This document shows, one piece after another, positions 15,247 through 25,486 of a stretch of DNA of 64,000 nucleotides. Position numbers and translations under genes: made by a program. The notes beneath the pieces were generated by a model, which was not told where the DNA came from, made no database searches, and saw only the letters and a list, made by a program, of their open reading frames with translations. Where the stretch lies: contig LIUM01000042.1 in the NCBI GenBank assembly GCA_001462345.1, forward strand, positions 29,300-93,299, written 5' to 3'. Numbering within the stretch: the stretch's first letter is position 1; the number at the start of each line of letters is the position of its first letter. Origin of the DNA: Fibrobacteria bacterium AD312. GTDB taxonomy: Bacteria; Fibrobacterota; Fibrobacteria; Fibrobacterales; Fibrobacteraceae.

Positions 15247-17124
15247 ATGGAATTAACAAAGTCGCAGGAACGCAGGCTCTCTTTTGTCGCTAGTTTGTTG
15301 AGTTTAAATCCAAATGACCCCACAGATCGAATTAAAGCATTGAGACACCTAAACTTAGATGAAGAAGGTTGTTTTCATGGTTTTCAATATTCACAAGGTT
15401 TTTTAGAATTATTCATCTTTCTTGATGAAATGACTCCATTAGAAAAAGTGGTTTGTAATTTAGTTCAAGATTTGAAACAAATGCAGATTGCTGTATTTAG
15501 AACGAGTGACCCAGAAAATCCATTTTTTATGTCTCTCCGAGAAGAAGCGGATCCTTGGGCTGTTTTAGATGGTAATGCAACGGAAGAAGAGGACGAAGAT
15601 ACCCCTGCAAGTCGCCCTTATATGGAAACACTTGAAATTACAATTCTTCGTACTCGATACAGCAGAGATATTACCGATTCCGAAATGGAACGCACTCTTA
15701 AAGATTTGCGCCGTAAGTTAAATCTATGGAAAATAGATGTTCGCGCTAAATTGGAAATTGTAGCAGAACATGATGATTTAACTAGAGATTTTCGTTCTGC
15801 AGACGATAAGTTAGAAATAGAAATGGATGCTGCTCCATTACATATGACAAGTGATCGAGGAGAATTGTTCCTTGGTTTTTGTCCAATACGAACCATTTTT
15901 GAATATCATTTGAATCTTGGTAAGAGATTAAAAACAAAGCACAATATGGCCATTGTGTCTAGTAATATCCGAACCTATTTGGGTAATTTAACTCATACCA
16001 ATGCGGCTTTGATTGATGCTTTCCAAGAGATGGAACGTACCAGTGACAGTACTGATTTTCCTTTTTTACATAATGGAATGACTTTAACTGGTGATGATTT
16101 GCGTTTAAAAGACCGAGACGGTAAAAAAGTGCTTTTGATTGAACGCCCAAAAATTATTAATGGTGCTCAAAGCCTTTTTACGTATGAACAATATGCGAAA
16201 AAAAGCAAAAAGCCTGTGAATCCACAAGTTTTAGTGAAAGTCGTTGTTCCTTATGCTGGTTCTGATTCGTTCTTAAAGCAAGTTACGATGGCGAATAACC
16301 GTCAAAATCCAGTGTTTAGCTATCATCTTAGAGCGGCTGATGATTTACAGTTCTTTATCTGGCAGCGTTATCAGGAAGAGGGCTTTACCTATGTTTATAA
16401 AGATGGTGTTCGCTTAAAAGCAAGAACTCGTAAGTTAGAAGTTCGTATGCGTCCAGAACTCGCTAAAACGCTTTTTATGATGGATGCCAAAATTTCTGAA
16501 AGTAAATCTTCAGATTGTATTTTTGATAAAGAAACGTTGTATCAACGTTGTTTTGGCGCCTTCTTACGCGTTGCTCCTCAAAAGGAAAAAGACTTTGTAA
16601 GAAAAACCATTGCGTTTACTAAAGCATGGCAATTATTAACTCGTTTGCCTATTAAAATTAGAAATGTGGTTCCTGGACAAGGCGTTTCCATTGAAGCGAA
16701 TGATGATAATCCACTTACAAAAATTACTTGGAATGGCCGTTTAGAAGATAAGTTTGTCTTTAGAAGCGCCGTTCGTGATTTAGTGGTTTCTCTTGCCCTT
16801 CGTCACTGGTTGATTTTTGGCGATCCAATACAGGATTTCAACTATTTAGTGGATAATGAATTGGACTTTAATAATTCCATTTTACGTTATGCGTCAAAAA
16901 TCTATTCTGATTATTTGAAAACAATTCTTGTTTCAGAATTCAAAGATGATAAAAACTATTATGATACGATCACTACGATTGACAAAGATTCAGGTGAATC
17001 TGTTGAACGTCGTTTATGGAAAGGCTTCGGCAATACTCAGACTTATGAACGAGTCTTGAATATGCTAATTAAGAAGGATTCTTCTTGGGCTAAATGCCGT
17101 GGAGGAATTGAGGCCTTTATTTAA
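15247..17124 (+). CDS. AIPR-family protein (abortive-infection type)
   Basis: A 625-residue protein whose centre matches the AIPR family, named from abortive-infection phage-resistance proteins. Seen in order: SSNIRTYLGNLTHTN (about residues 238-252), then PFLHNGMTLTG (about 274-284), then RPKIINGAQSLFTYEQ (about 300-315), then VKVVVPYAGS and QVTMANNRQNPV (about 346-357). These correspond to the NIRxxLG, NNGIT, IVNGxQT and ANxQNxV signatures of AIPR. The N-terminal 200 residues and the C-terminal 180 are not recognised. No restriction-modification or toxin partner lies beside it. It has its own terminator and an upstream hairpin, so it is probably a single-gene unit. Defence activity is inferred from the family; codon use looks similar to its neighbours. 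Confidence 0.8.
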   Translation: MELTKSQERRLSFVASLLSLNPNDPTDRIKALRHLNLDEEGCFHGFQYSQGFLELFIFLDEMTPLEKVVCNLVQDLKQMQIAVFRTSDPENPFFMSLREEADPWAVLDGNATEEEDEDTPASRPYMETLEITILRTRYSRDITDSEMERTLKDLRRKLNLWKIDVRAKLEIVAEHDDLTRDFRSADDKLEIEMDAAPLHMTSDRGELFLGFCPIRTIFEYHLNLGKRLKTKHNMAIVSSNIRTYLGNLTHTNAALIDAFQEMERTSDSTDFPFLHNGMTLTGDDLRLKDRDGKKVLLIERPKIINGAQSLFTYEQYAKKSKKPVNPQVLVKVVVPYAGSDSFLKQVTMANNRQNPVFSYHLRAADDLQFFIWQRYQEEGFTYVYKDGVRLKARTRKLEVRMRPELAKTLFMMDAKISESKSSDCIFDKETLYQRCFGAFLRVAPQKEKDFVRKTIAFTKAWQLLTRLPIKIRNVVPGQGVSIEANDDNPLTKITWNGRLEDKFVFRSAVRDLVVSLALRHWLIFGDPIQDFNYLVDNELDFNNSILRYASKIYSDYLKTILVSEFKDDKNYYDTITTIDKDSGESVERRLWKGFGNTQTYERVLNMLIKKDSSWAKCRGGIEAFI

Positions 17125-17160
17125 GGTGTCTCTAATATTTTTTAGTTCTTTGCTAAAAAG

Positions 17161-17192
17161 AAAAAACCGACTCTAAATAAGTCGGTTTTTTT
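17161..17192 (+). terminator. Rho-independent terminator after the AIPR gene
   Basis: ACCGACT pairs with AGTCGGT around a 7-base loop, flanked by an A-tract and a T-tract. It begins 36 bases after the AIPR stop. The A/T symmetry could also serve the convergent TRIC-type gene. Confidence 0.92.
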
Positions 17193-17239
17193 GTTGGGTA
17201 TTCATTTTGTTTAGATTCAAAAAACTAGTGAAAATATTT

Positions 17240-17836
17240 TTACCCTGTTTTAGGAAGGTTGAATTTTTGCCTAATGGCTATCAAACGAATAATAAAGGTA
17301 AAGAAGGTGGTGATTAGTATTTGTGTAGAAAAAGAAAAAGTAGTGTTTTGAAGTCCTAAAAAAAGAAGTCCACCAAGTAGCGCGGCTGTGGCATAAAAAT
17401 CACTTCTTAGAACTTGAGGAATTTCACTTACAAGAATGTCTCGAATTAAGCCACCTCCTGCTGCTGTAATCATAGCAAGTAAAACAATGGCTAGAGCTCC
17501 AGATTCCATTTGAGCGGCTTTGCTTGCCCCTACGGCTGTAAAAAAACCAAGACCTAAAGCATCAATAATCAAAACAAACTTCATGAAAAAACGGAATCGT
17601 TTTTCGACAACTAATGTTAAAAATGCTCCAGCAATACATACCATGATGTAATTTGGATTTTGGAGGGCTAAAGGAGGCGTAGAACCGAGCAAAAGGTCTC
17701 TAGTGATACCTCCGCCTACTCCTGTGACAATCGCCATTACAAGTAGTCCTAGCCAATCTAGTTTATAATAAATGGCTTTTGACGCTCCTGAAATGGCAAA
17801 GGCGAGTGTTCCTAAAAGATCTATCAGTACGAGCAT
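17240..17836 (-). CDS. TRIC-family (UPF0126) cation channel-like membrane protein
   Basis: A 198-residue, seven-helix membrane protein of the TRIC/UPF0126 family (E. coli YadS/YicG type). Two homologous halves are visible, each with the glycine-rich kink motif: GVGGGITRDLL (about residues 39-49) and AAGGGLIRDIL (about 125-135). The family forms trimeric monovalent-cation channels; some bacterial members have also been linked to glycine uptake. All pore-defining glycines and the following Arg-Asp are intact. The ATG has only a weak ribosome site (TTTTAGGT). It is transcribed away from sprA across a 73-base gap and towards the AIPR terminator. Confidence 0.88.
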   Translation of the reverse strand: MLVLIDLLGTLAFAISGASKAIYYKLDWLGLLVMAIVTGVGGGITRDLLLGSTPPLALQNPNYIMVCIAGAFLTLVVEKRFRFFMKFVLIIDALGLGFFTAVGASKAAQMESGALAIVLLAMITAAGGGLIRDILVSEIPQVLRSDFYATAALLGGLLFLGLQNTTFSFSTQILITTFFTFIIRLIAIRQKFNLPKTG

Positions 17837-17909
17837 ACCTAAAATTTATTACTATTCTCTCCTTGAAGATAGTTTTTTCTTGTAAAAATCTGTATTTTGG
17901 TGTGTAATT

Positions 17910-20900
17910 TTGAAATCTATTCTGTCTACTACAAAAAGTTGCTCTAGTTCAAGTTCATGGCTTGTCCTTTTTTTGCTTTTGTCTTTTTCTATTTCGTATG
18001 CTACAGATTCCACATCTTCGGCGTCAGTTCAATATATTCCTCTGCCTCCAAGTACAACTCCGTTAAATAGTCTTTTGCCTGCAGGGGGGATTGGCCAGCA
18101 AAATGGTGCTTTAATGAATTTGACTCGGCAGAAAAATTATGTCCATGATATTGATATTGCGACCCGTCAGTTAGATGTTAAGGAACAGTACATAAATAAA
18201 ACTAGTCGAGATACTGTGGATTTGTGGTCGGCTCATTATCCAGAACTAGCCTTGTATGTAATGGATATGTATGATATTGGATTGAAAAGTCTTTGGCTTA
18301 ATTCTCTAATCGGAAAACCATATGAGGGCTATACGCCTCCAGAAACGGGATCTATGCTTGATATTACGATTCCAGTGAACATGCCTGCGTGGATGAAAGA
18401 TTTTGGTTTTAATAAGCCACGATTATTTTTGCAAGGTTCCATGGATATCCGTTTATTAGGACGTGGAGAAAAAGATGATGCTCCAGGTAGTACGGCCGAT
18501 GATTTATGGCCTTCACCTACTTTAGATTATAACCCAAGTTTTATGGTGAAAGGAAAAATCGGACCTTATGTCACTGTAGAGATTAATAACGTAGAAAGTG
18601 GCCTTGGTGTTAAGAATCAAGTGCGTGTAGTTTATGAAGAATCTTTTAAAAATGAATTTGAAGATTATATTCTCCAACGTATTGAAGCTGGAACCACTTC
18701 TTTAGGTTTAAGTGGAACGGAATTAACAGGTTATTCTGAAAATCACCAAGGGCTTTTTGGTATTAAAGCCGACTGGAAACTAGGGGATTGGAAGGTGACG
18801 ACTATTGCGTCTCAAGATGGAGGAAGCCAAGAAGAATATACTATCAATGCGAGTGAAAGCACTTCAGAATTTCAAATTCTGGATAAGGGATTTGTTCCTT
18901 ATAGATATTATTTTTTGAATCACGACGCTCGTAATGCTTACATTAATGAGGGCATTGTTGGGCGTTCTACTTCTTCTTATCCAGCAACGAATCTTAAGCT
19001 TTATAAGCGTAGTTTGTTAAATACAAATACGGATATCTTGCAAGATATTAAAGTGGTATATAAAACACCTTCTGGTAATGTCATAACAAAGATAGTGGAG
19101 CGGATGGTTGAGATTCCTGTAAGTGATTATGTGTATGATTCTAAAACAGGTATTTTAAAAATTAATAGTGCAAATAAAAACACGTTAATAGCAGCTAGCT
19201 GGAGTGGTGATGGGACTTCGCGTACTGGTACTACTGTTCGTAATAAATCTGAAGTGGTTTTAATCCAATGGGACGCGACTCTTTCTGAATTGACGGATAT
19301 AGACAAGTTAATGCTTCGAAACGTTTATTCTGTTGGCATCTCTGATGAGAGCGCGAGTAATTTTATTTTGAGATTAAAAGATAAATCAGGAAATATTGGT
19401 TCGTACTTAAAACAATTGGGTGTAGCTGATTCTGTCACAGGGCAAATTTTAGTGAATGATAATAGCATTTTTAAGAAAGATGCTTCTGGCTCTTATTCTG
19501 GGGAGATGTGGTTGCCTTGTTTACCAACATCTGCTTACTCAGGGGCAAAGGCCATTGAAAAAGCAAAACAAAACTGTTTAGAGCCTCTTAGAATTATTGA
19601 CTCCACACTCGCTCAAATGTATACCTTGCCCGTTCATAATCTAAATCGATACACCAGCCGTTTTTATTTTGAATCTGTCGGAAAAAGAAGAAGTTCTACT
19701 ATTAGTGTTCGAGATCCAAATTCAAGCTATTCTGTAAGTGCTGGCTCTTGTATGGACATTTCTCCAGGAACAGAAAAGTTAAAAGCAGGTTCAGAACTTT
19801 TAGTGCGCGGCACTGATTATGATGTCAACTATGAATTAGGACAAATTGAATTATTAAGTGATCGTGCACTAGATCCAAATAAGCAAATCAAAGTAACGTT
19901 TGAATGCGAACCTCTTTTTGAAATTGATAGTAAAGTACTGCTTGGTGCTCGCGCTGAATTGCCTTTGAATCGTTATGGTTTTTCTGAGGGTTCTTTGTTT
20001 GGTATTACAGCTCTTTATAAAAGTCAAAATACTACAGCTAGTGTTCCTACTCTTGGTAACGAACCTTATTCGAGTTTCTTATGGGGTTTTAATTTAAGAC
20101 TGCTTGATTCTGCTGCATGGTTAGATTCTTTAGTGCAGAAAGTACCCTTATTAGAAGCAAAAGCTCCTTCGAGTTGGCGATTTGAAGCAGAATATGCAAA
20201 TAGTTTTCATGATGCAAATACAAGTGATAAAAATTCTGCTTTAGTTGAAGATTTTGAAAATAGTACGTCTGGGTTGATTTACCCGATGTCACGTATTCTT
20301 TGGTTCCCCGCTTCTCCTCCTGGGGGAGTCTCTGATAATGTGGGCACGTATATAGAAACTCAAGACTACAGACATCAAGGGGAGTTTATTTGGCATACAA
20401 ATAATACGGAGTTATATAAGAGGATTTATCCTACTGTTGGTAATTCAGAAGTAGATAATCAACACTTATCGGTCTTAAAAATGACTTTAAGACCGAATGA
20501 TAATTTGGTGGGGAAAAGCTGGGGCGGTATTATGCGCCCCAACAGCAGTTATTATCAAGACTTAAGTCAGAAAAAATATATTGAAATAGTTGCTAGAGGA
20601 AACGTAGGTTCTATTTATTTGGACTTGGGTTTGATTAGTGAAGATATCTCATTTGATGGTCGAGAACCAAATAAAACGTATGATGGTGAAAATGATTTAG
20701 GCTTTACAACCGCTCTTCATGACAAAGGGTTAGATGGTCTTTCTGGTAGTGAAGAAACTCGTCTTATTTGGGATTGTCGAGTGTCTGGGTGTGTGTCCAC
20801 AGAAAAAAATGCAGCTAATTCAGAAACCTCTGATACTGATATTGCTAGGGATAACTTTAATCCAAATTTAGATGACGATAGTGATCCTCCTCGTTCTATT

Positions 20901-23900
20901 AATGGGACAGAAGGGAATGCGGGCGAACGTGCTTATGATTCAGAAGATATAAATCGTAATGGTTCTTTAGATTTAGATATCAGTTTTGTTCGATATAGAA
21001 TTGATTTATCTAGTACAGATGAAGTGGAGTTTGAAAAATTAAAAAATGGTTGGCGTCGCTGGAAAATTCCATTAAATCAATATGATACGATAGTCTCTCA
21101 AAGTGGCAATGATTATAAAACAATATTGTCAGAAGCTCAATTTACAAGGTTATGGGTAGGTAATGTAAATCCAGGCGTTTCTGAAGCGAAAGTGCAGGTG
21201 GTCCAATTAGGTGTTATGGGAAACTCTTGGGAAGAAACGCTTGCTTCTGATCGATATAGGACTTCTAGTATTGAACAGTCTCAGATTGCTGAAATTAATG
21301 GTAGTGAAACTGAAATTTCGGCTGCAGTGAATATTAAGGATACTGCTTTTATTGAAGTATCTACAATCAATAATCGAGAGAATGCCGACACCTATTTTAA
21401 ATCACCAAATTCGAGTACAGAAAGAGACGTAAGTACTAATGCGGTGTTGAAAGAAACGGCGTTAGTACTTAAGTACAAAAATCTTTCACCTGGTCAACAA
21501 GTGGGAGTAACTCGTGTTTTTGATAATGAAGTAAAAGATTTGACATCTTATAAATCCATGAAAATGGAAATTCATTATGAAACTGCGGCTGAAAATGTTC
21601 CTGTTCGATTTGCTTTGCAGTTTGGCGAAGGTGCTTTAGACGGATCGAATAATTATTATGAATGGAGTTTTAAGCCTACAAATTATGATTGTCCTTCTTC
21701 TCAGCGAGATCAAGATTGTCATGAAGAGAACTGGTTGGATAATGCTTTCGCAATGTCTCTTTCGGCTTTTTCAGATCTTAAGAAAGGACGCCGTCCTCCT
21801 TATTTAATGCCAGTGGAAAAAGATCTTGGCGGAAGTAGAGAAGAAAAAATTAAGCTCGTAGGTAATCCTTCAGCAAGTTCTGTGGATTGGATTCGCTTTG
21901 TGATTATTGCAGATGAAGGAGCTTCTCCTGCTGATTTGGAAGGTGAATTCTGGATAAATGATTTAAGGCTATCCGAGATGGATGCCGATTGGGGCAATGC
22001 GATTCGTTTGTCAGGTCAAGTGAATGTATCTGATTTTATGACCATTTCCTCTGCATTGCGTTATCAAGATGGAGAATTTGCTACTCTTTCAACAACAGGA
22101 GGCTCTCCTAAACCAAAGCTTTCTGTAGCGGCATCTCAGTTGGATGTAGCTGGAGATGTAAGCTTCAACTTAAATAAATTTTTTAATGAAGAGCATGGGC
22201 TAAAAATCCCAATGAGTTTTGGCTATAAAAGTACTGTTGTACGTCCTTATTTAAAACCAACAGATGATTTGCAATTAAGTCGGGATAATATTGCTGATTT
22301 GTCTTCTGATTTTGTACAAAACAAGCTTGTAATAGATGTAGATGAAGAACAACTTCAAAGAGATTCTGCAGAAGCAAAGGGATATCAAGCTTATACTACA
22401 AATAAAAATTTTAGTTTAAGTTATAGTAAGGAATATAAACCTGATGAAGGCAAGGCAGCTGAGATTCTATCTCAAGTGTTTTTAGAGCGTCCCGCTTGGA
22501 GTTACTCTTATAATGAGACAGAAACGAAAACAACAACAAATGCGGATTCAACATATTCCTATCGGGCTTTACTTGAGTATAAGCTAGGTACTTTTAATCG
22601 TTTCAATTTTAAGCCATTTAAATCATTGGAAAAGAAAACATGGGCTAAACCATTTTTGAATATGGCTTTTGAACCTTGGCCACAAACATTTGATTTAACA
22701 TTGATTGATTTTAGCTATGTGCGTTATGTGGATCAAGACCGTAATGCGGATTATGTGGAGCCTCAATCTGAGAAAGTGGTGACATATACTGTAGATCTTA
22801 ATCATAAGGCAAATGTTCGATGGAATATTTTACCTTTCTTATCTACTAGCTATAGTGTGAATGTTAAGCGAGATATGTATGGTGGTGGGGATCGAGAAGA
22901 TTTTACGGCCAAAAATTTGTTTAGTCCAAGCAATGGCGGCATTTTTGCAATGGATCGTATTTTTGATTATGATCATAGTGACCGTCGTGTGTATGTTTCT
23001 AAAGATAGCGTGATGGTGATTCCTTTTGATACTGTTGCCACAGTGACTCCAACTGGCGATACGATGACTGTGGATTTGCAAGATCAAAACACGTATAGTA
23101 TTTTATATGATAGTACCTATTTTTATAAAGTGGATAGCGTCGGGCAACGTGATTATGGAAAAACGTATGGGATTTTAAGAAATGAACGTGCTCGAAATCA
23201 ACAATTTAAGGTGTCTTTAACTCCTTCTTTTGTTTCTTTCTTACCTTTATCAACCTCTTTTTCCACTGATTTTACTCAACAAAAATCAATCCCTGATCAT
23301 TTTAGTTTATATGATGAAATGTCTCTAGAAAAAAACTTCTGGACTATTTCGCAGACCAATCGTTTTGATTTAGTGCCTACATTTAAGATGGTTGAATTTG
23401 CAAAACTCTTTGGCTCAACTAATCGAATGGTCAAAATTTTAGAAAAATTAAAATGGCGCGAATTAAGAGCGAATTGGACTGTTAGTTTAAATACGATTGG
23501 AGAAAACTTTACGCTTTCTCAATTATATGAAGATCAAGGTGTAAATGCATTTCAGTATTATCTCTATGGATTAGGAATAGGAAATGGGTATAAAAACCGA
23601 GGCGTTTGGAATATTATTTCGGGCGATATGGGTTTGGATTCAAGAGAGGATTATAGAGATTTCTCCGAGTATTTAAATCAGAATGTAGATACATTAGTTT
23701 ATCAAGGGAATTTTAAGCATTCGGTATCAAGGAGTTTCCAAATTGCTTCTGGGTTGACTTTGCCTTTATGGGATATTTCTTTGACGGGCGATTTACAATG
23801 GAAACAGGATTTTGGTCAATCAAGAGAATATCCTCTTTATATTGATAGTACTGTCATCTGGCCCAAAATTGGGGTGGGAATGACTATCCCTAATTTTGTT

Positions 23901-24692
23901 AAGCGTTTGAGCTTCTTGAGTAAATTCAAAAGTGTGTCTACGTCTCATCGTATGGATTACTCTTATACAACGACTGTTAAACCGTTCCAAAGTGCGGAAG
24001 ATTCTTGGACTACATCATGGAATTTTAATCCTTTGATTCGTCTTTCTTTCTTATTGGAAAACAATATACGGATAGATAATAGTGTTCGTTTAAAATTAGA
24101 GTATTCCGATAGGCGGCCTAAAGAAGAAGTGATTTCACAGACGAATTTCCCTTCAGATGAAGTGAATCTTTCAGATACGTCGTCTTATTACTTAAATACG
24201 CCATGGATGCATACTTCGCTTTATAAAGATTATGGCTATAATGTGGCTAATGATTTAACGATTACATACCCCTTCAAGACAAAGCGTGGATTCCAATTGT
24301 GGAAGTGGTATATTAAACTAAAAAATGATATCGATTTTAAGTTGACGGCTGGTTATGAGTATAAGAAGACGATTCGAGAATTATATGATCCTGATCCAAA
24401 CTTTAATATGACAAATAAGGAAAGTGGAACTGATGGCGTTTACAAGCAATGGACCATTGATGATAGAGTTTATACGTATTATAAGCCTGCGCTTTCGTTA
24501 ACAGATCGTACGGTTCCATTACGAACACATGAATGGTTTATTCGCCCAAGTGCAGGGTATCAGTTTAATAAAATGGCTTCAGCAAGTGCTTATATTGAAT
24601 ATAGGCAAATTCATGAAAAGCTAGATGATGAAACACCTCATCTAAAACAGATTTTAATGTTTGAGATTGCGCTTCTTTTGAAATTTAACTAG
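17910..24692 (+). CDS. sprA: SprA-type outer-membrane translocon protein (type IX secretion)
   Basis: A 2260-residue giant of the SprA/Sov family, the outer-membrane pore of the type IX secretion system. A signal peptide is visible (about residues 1-31, ending SISYA). Family landmarks follow in order: PRLFLQGSMDIRLLG, then GPYVTVEINNVESG, a repeated beta-strand barrel, VEDFENSTSG, VGSIYLDLGLISEDI, then GLDGLSGSEE and DSEDINRNGSLD. The C-terminal half is mostly amphipathic beta strand with aromatic residues, ending in a strand with a hydrophobic last residue (LLLKFN). The start is a TTG because no in-frame ATG precedes the signal peptide. Length is near that of known SprA proteins. No other T9SS gene is adjacent. 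Its last bases overlap the convergent ZIP gene by 4. Confidence 0.9.
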   Translation: MKSILSTTKSCSSSSSWLVLFLLLSFSISYATDSTSSASVQYIPLPPSTTPLNSLLPAGGIGQQNGALMNLTRQKNYVHDIDIATRQLDVKEQYINKTSRDTVDLWSAHYPELALYVMDMYDIGLKSLWLNSLIGKPYEGYTPPETGSMLDITIPVNMPAWMKDFGFNKPRLFLQGSMDIRLLGRGEKDDAPGSTADDLWPSPTLDYNPSFMVKGKIGPYVTVEINNVESGLGVKNQVRVVYEESFKNEFEDYILQRIEAGTTSLGLSGTELTGYSENHQGLFGIKADWKLGDWKVTTIASQDGGSQEEYTINASESTSEFQILDKGFVPYRYYFLNHDARNAYINEGIVGRSTSSYPATNLKLYKRSLLNTNTDILQDIKVVYKTPSGNVITKIVERMVEIPVSDYVYDSKTGILKINSANKNTLIAASWSGDGTSRTGTTVRNKSEVVLIQWDATLSELTDIDKLMLRNVYSVGISDESASNFILRLKDKSGNIGSYLKQLGVADSVTGQILVNDNSIFKKDASGSYSGEMWLPCLPTSAYSGAKAIEKAKQNCLEPLRIIDSTLAQMYTLPVHNLNRYTSRFYFESVGKRRSSTISVRDPNSSYSVSAGSCMDISPGTEKLKAGSELLVRGTDYDVNYELGQIELLSDRALDPNKQIKVTFECEPLFEIDSKVLLGARAELPLNRYGFSEGSLFGITALYKSQNTTASVPTLGNEPYSSFLWGFNLRLLDSAAWLDSLVQKVPLLEAKAPSSWRFEAEYANSFHDANTSDKNSALVEDFENSTSGLIYPMSRILWFPASPPGGVSDNVGTYIETQDYRHQGEFIWHTNNTELYKRIYPTVGNSEVDNQHLSVLKMTLRPNDNLVGKSWGGIMRPNSSYYQDLSQKKYIEIVARGNVGSIYLDLGLISEDISFDGREPNKTYDGENDLGFTTALHDKGLDGLSGSEETRLIWDCRVSGCVSTEKNAANSETSDTDIARDNFNPNLDDDSDPPRSINGTEGNAGERAYDSEDINRNGSLDLDISFVRYRIDLSSTDEVEFEKLKNGWRRWKIPLNQYDTIVSQSGNDYKTILSEAQFTRLWVGNVNPGVSEAKVQVVQLGVMGNSWEETLASDRYRTSSIEQSQIAEINGSETEISAAVNIKDTAFIEVSTINNRENADTYFKSPNSSTERDVSTNAVLKETALVLKYKNLSPGQQVGVTRVFDNEVKDLTSYKSMKMEIHYETAAENVPVRFALQFGEGALDGSNNYYEWSFKPTNYDCPSSQRDQDCHEENWLDNAFAMSLSAFSDLKKGRRPPYLMPVEKDLGGSREEKIKLVGNPSASSVDWIRFVIIADEGASPADLEGEFWINDLRLSEMDADWGNAIRLSGQVNVSDFMTISSALRYQDGEFATLSTTGGSPKPKLSVAASQLDVAGDVSFNLNKFFNEEHGLKIPMSFGYKSTVVRPYLKPTDDLQLSRDNIADLSSDFVQNKLVIDVDEEQLQRDSAEAKGYQAYTTNKNFSLSYSKEYKPDEGKAAEILSQVFLERPAWSYSYNETETKTTTNADSTYSYRALLEYKLGTFNRFNFKPFKSLEKKTWAKPFLNMAFEPWPQTFDLTLIDFSYVRYVDQDRNADYVEPQSEKVVTYTVDLNHKANVRWNILPFLSTSYSVNVKRDMYGGGDREDFTAKNLFSPSNGGIFAMDRIFDYDHSDRRVYVSKDSVMVIPFDTVATVTPTGDTMTVDLQDQNTYSILYDSTYFYKVDSVGQRDYGKTYGILRNERARNQQFKVSLTPSFVSFLPLSTSFSTDFTQQKSIPDHFSLYDEMSLEKNFWTISQTNRFDLVPTFKMVEFAKLFGSTNRMVKILEKLKWRELRANWTVSLNTIGENFTLSQLYEDQGVNAFQYYLYGLGIGNGYKNRGVWNIISGDMGLDSREDYRDFSEYLNQNVDTLVYQGNFKHSVSRSFQIASGLTLPLWDISLTGDLQWKQDFGQSREYPLYIDSTVIWPKIGVGMTIPNFVKRLSFLSKFKSVSTSHRMDYSYTTTVKPFQSAEDSWTTSWNFNPLIRLSFLLENNIRIDNSVRLKLEYSDRRPKEEVISQTNFPSDEVNLSDTSSYYLNTPWMHTSLYKDYGYNVANDLTITYPFKTKRGFQLWKWYIKLKNDIDFKLTAGYEYKKTIRELYDPDPNFNMTNKESGTDGVYKQWTIDDRVYTYYKPALSLTDRTVPLRTHEWFIRPSAGYQFNKMASASAYIEYRQIHEKLDDETPHLKQILMFEIALLLKFN

Positions 24693-25486
24693 CCAAATAA
24701 GACGTCAAAAAACATCATCACTGCAAAGCCTATTAATAAGCAAAACGTAGAGAGAGTCGCATGCTCTTTTCTGTGTGTTTCAGGGATGATTTCGTCAGAA
24801 ATAATAAATAGCATGGCGCCGCCAGCAAATCCAAGGATAAGTGGGTAAAGCGTTTGGGTAATACCTAGAGAGAGAACACCAAAAAACCCTCCTAAGGGCT
24901 CTAGAAGCCCTGTGATGGAGGCGACTAAGAAAGAAAATAAGCGACTGTATCCAACAGCTAATAACGCCACGGCGACAGCAAAGCCTTCAGGGATGTTTTG
25001 AAGGCCAATGCCAAAGGCAAGAGAGGATCCGTTTGAAATATTGTTCCCCGCAAAGCTCACTCCCACAGCCATTCCTTCAGGGAAATTGTGAATGGCAATA
25101 GCAATCACAAAAAGCCAGATTCTTTTGAGGTGGAGAGTGTCGGGAGCACCATGTTTTCCCATTTCAAAATGCTCATGAGGAATAAAGTGATTTAAAGACC
25201 AGACAAAAATAGAGCCTAGGAAAATGCCTCCAATCACAATACTTACGCTTGAAACAGAAGAAAATCCAATTTCTTCAGCAGCATGAATTCCAGCGATAAT
25301 CAAGCCAAATATGGCTGCAGCAAGCATAACACCAGCGGCAAAACTCATAAAGGCGTCTTCAAGCTTGGCGTTTTTTTTAGGCATTATAAACACGCCCAAA
25401 GCCCCAAGGGCAGTAGCGCTTCCCGCAATTAAACTGGCTAAGGCTCCTATCCATGGAATCGAAGAATAATCAAAGATGGCTGTCAA
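24689..25486 (-). CDS. ZIP-family metal transporter
   Basis: A 265-residue ZIP (ZupT-like) divalent-metal importer. The two metal-site signatures are present: HNFPEGMAVG in helix 4 (about residues 137-146) and QNIPEGFAVAVAL in helix 5 (about 163-175). A histidine-bearing loop (HFIPHEHFEMGKHG, about 110-123) joins helices 3 and 4, as expected. Eight hydrophobic segments can be counted. The start is a TTG at 25486 preceded by GAGGTAGGG; no ATG is available before the first helix. It overlaps the batE stop by 17 bases, and its own stop meets the sprA stop from the other side. Confidence 0.92.
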   Translation of the reverse strand: MTAIFDYSSIPWIGALASLIAGSATALGALGVFIMPKKNAKLEDAFMSFAAGVMLAAAIFGLIIAGIHAAEEIGFSSVSSVSIVIGGIFLGSIFVWSLNHFIPHEHFEMGKHGAPDTLHLKRIWLFVIAIAIHNFPEGMAVGVSFAGNNISNGSSLAFGIGLQNIPEGFAVAVALLAVGYSRLFSFLVASITGLLEPLGGFFGVLSLGITQTLYPLILGFAGGAMLFIISDEIIPETHRKEHATLSTFCLLIGFAVMMFFDVLFG

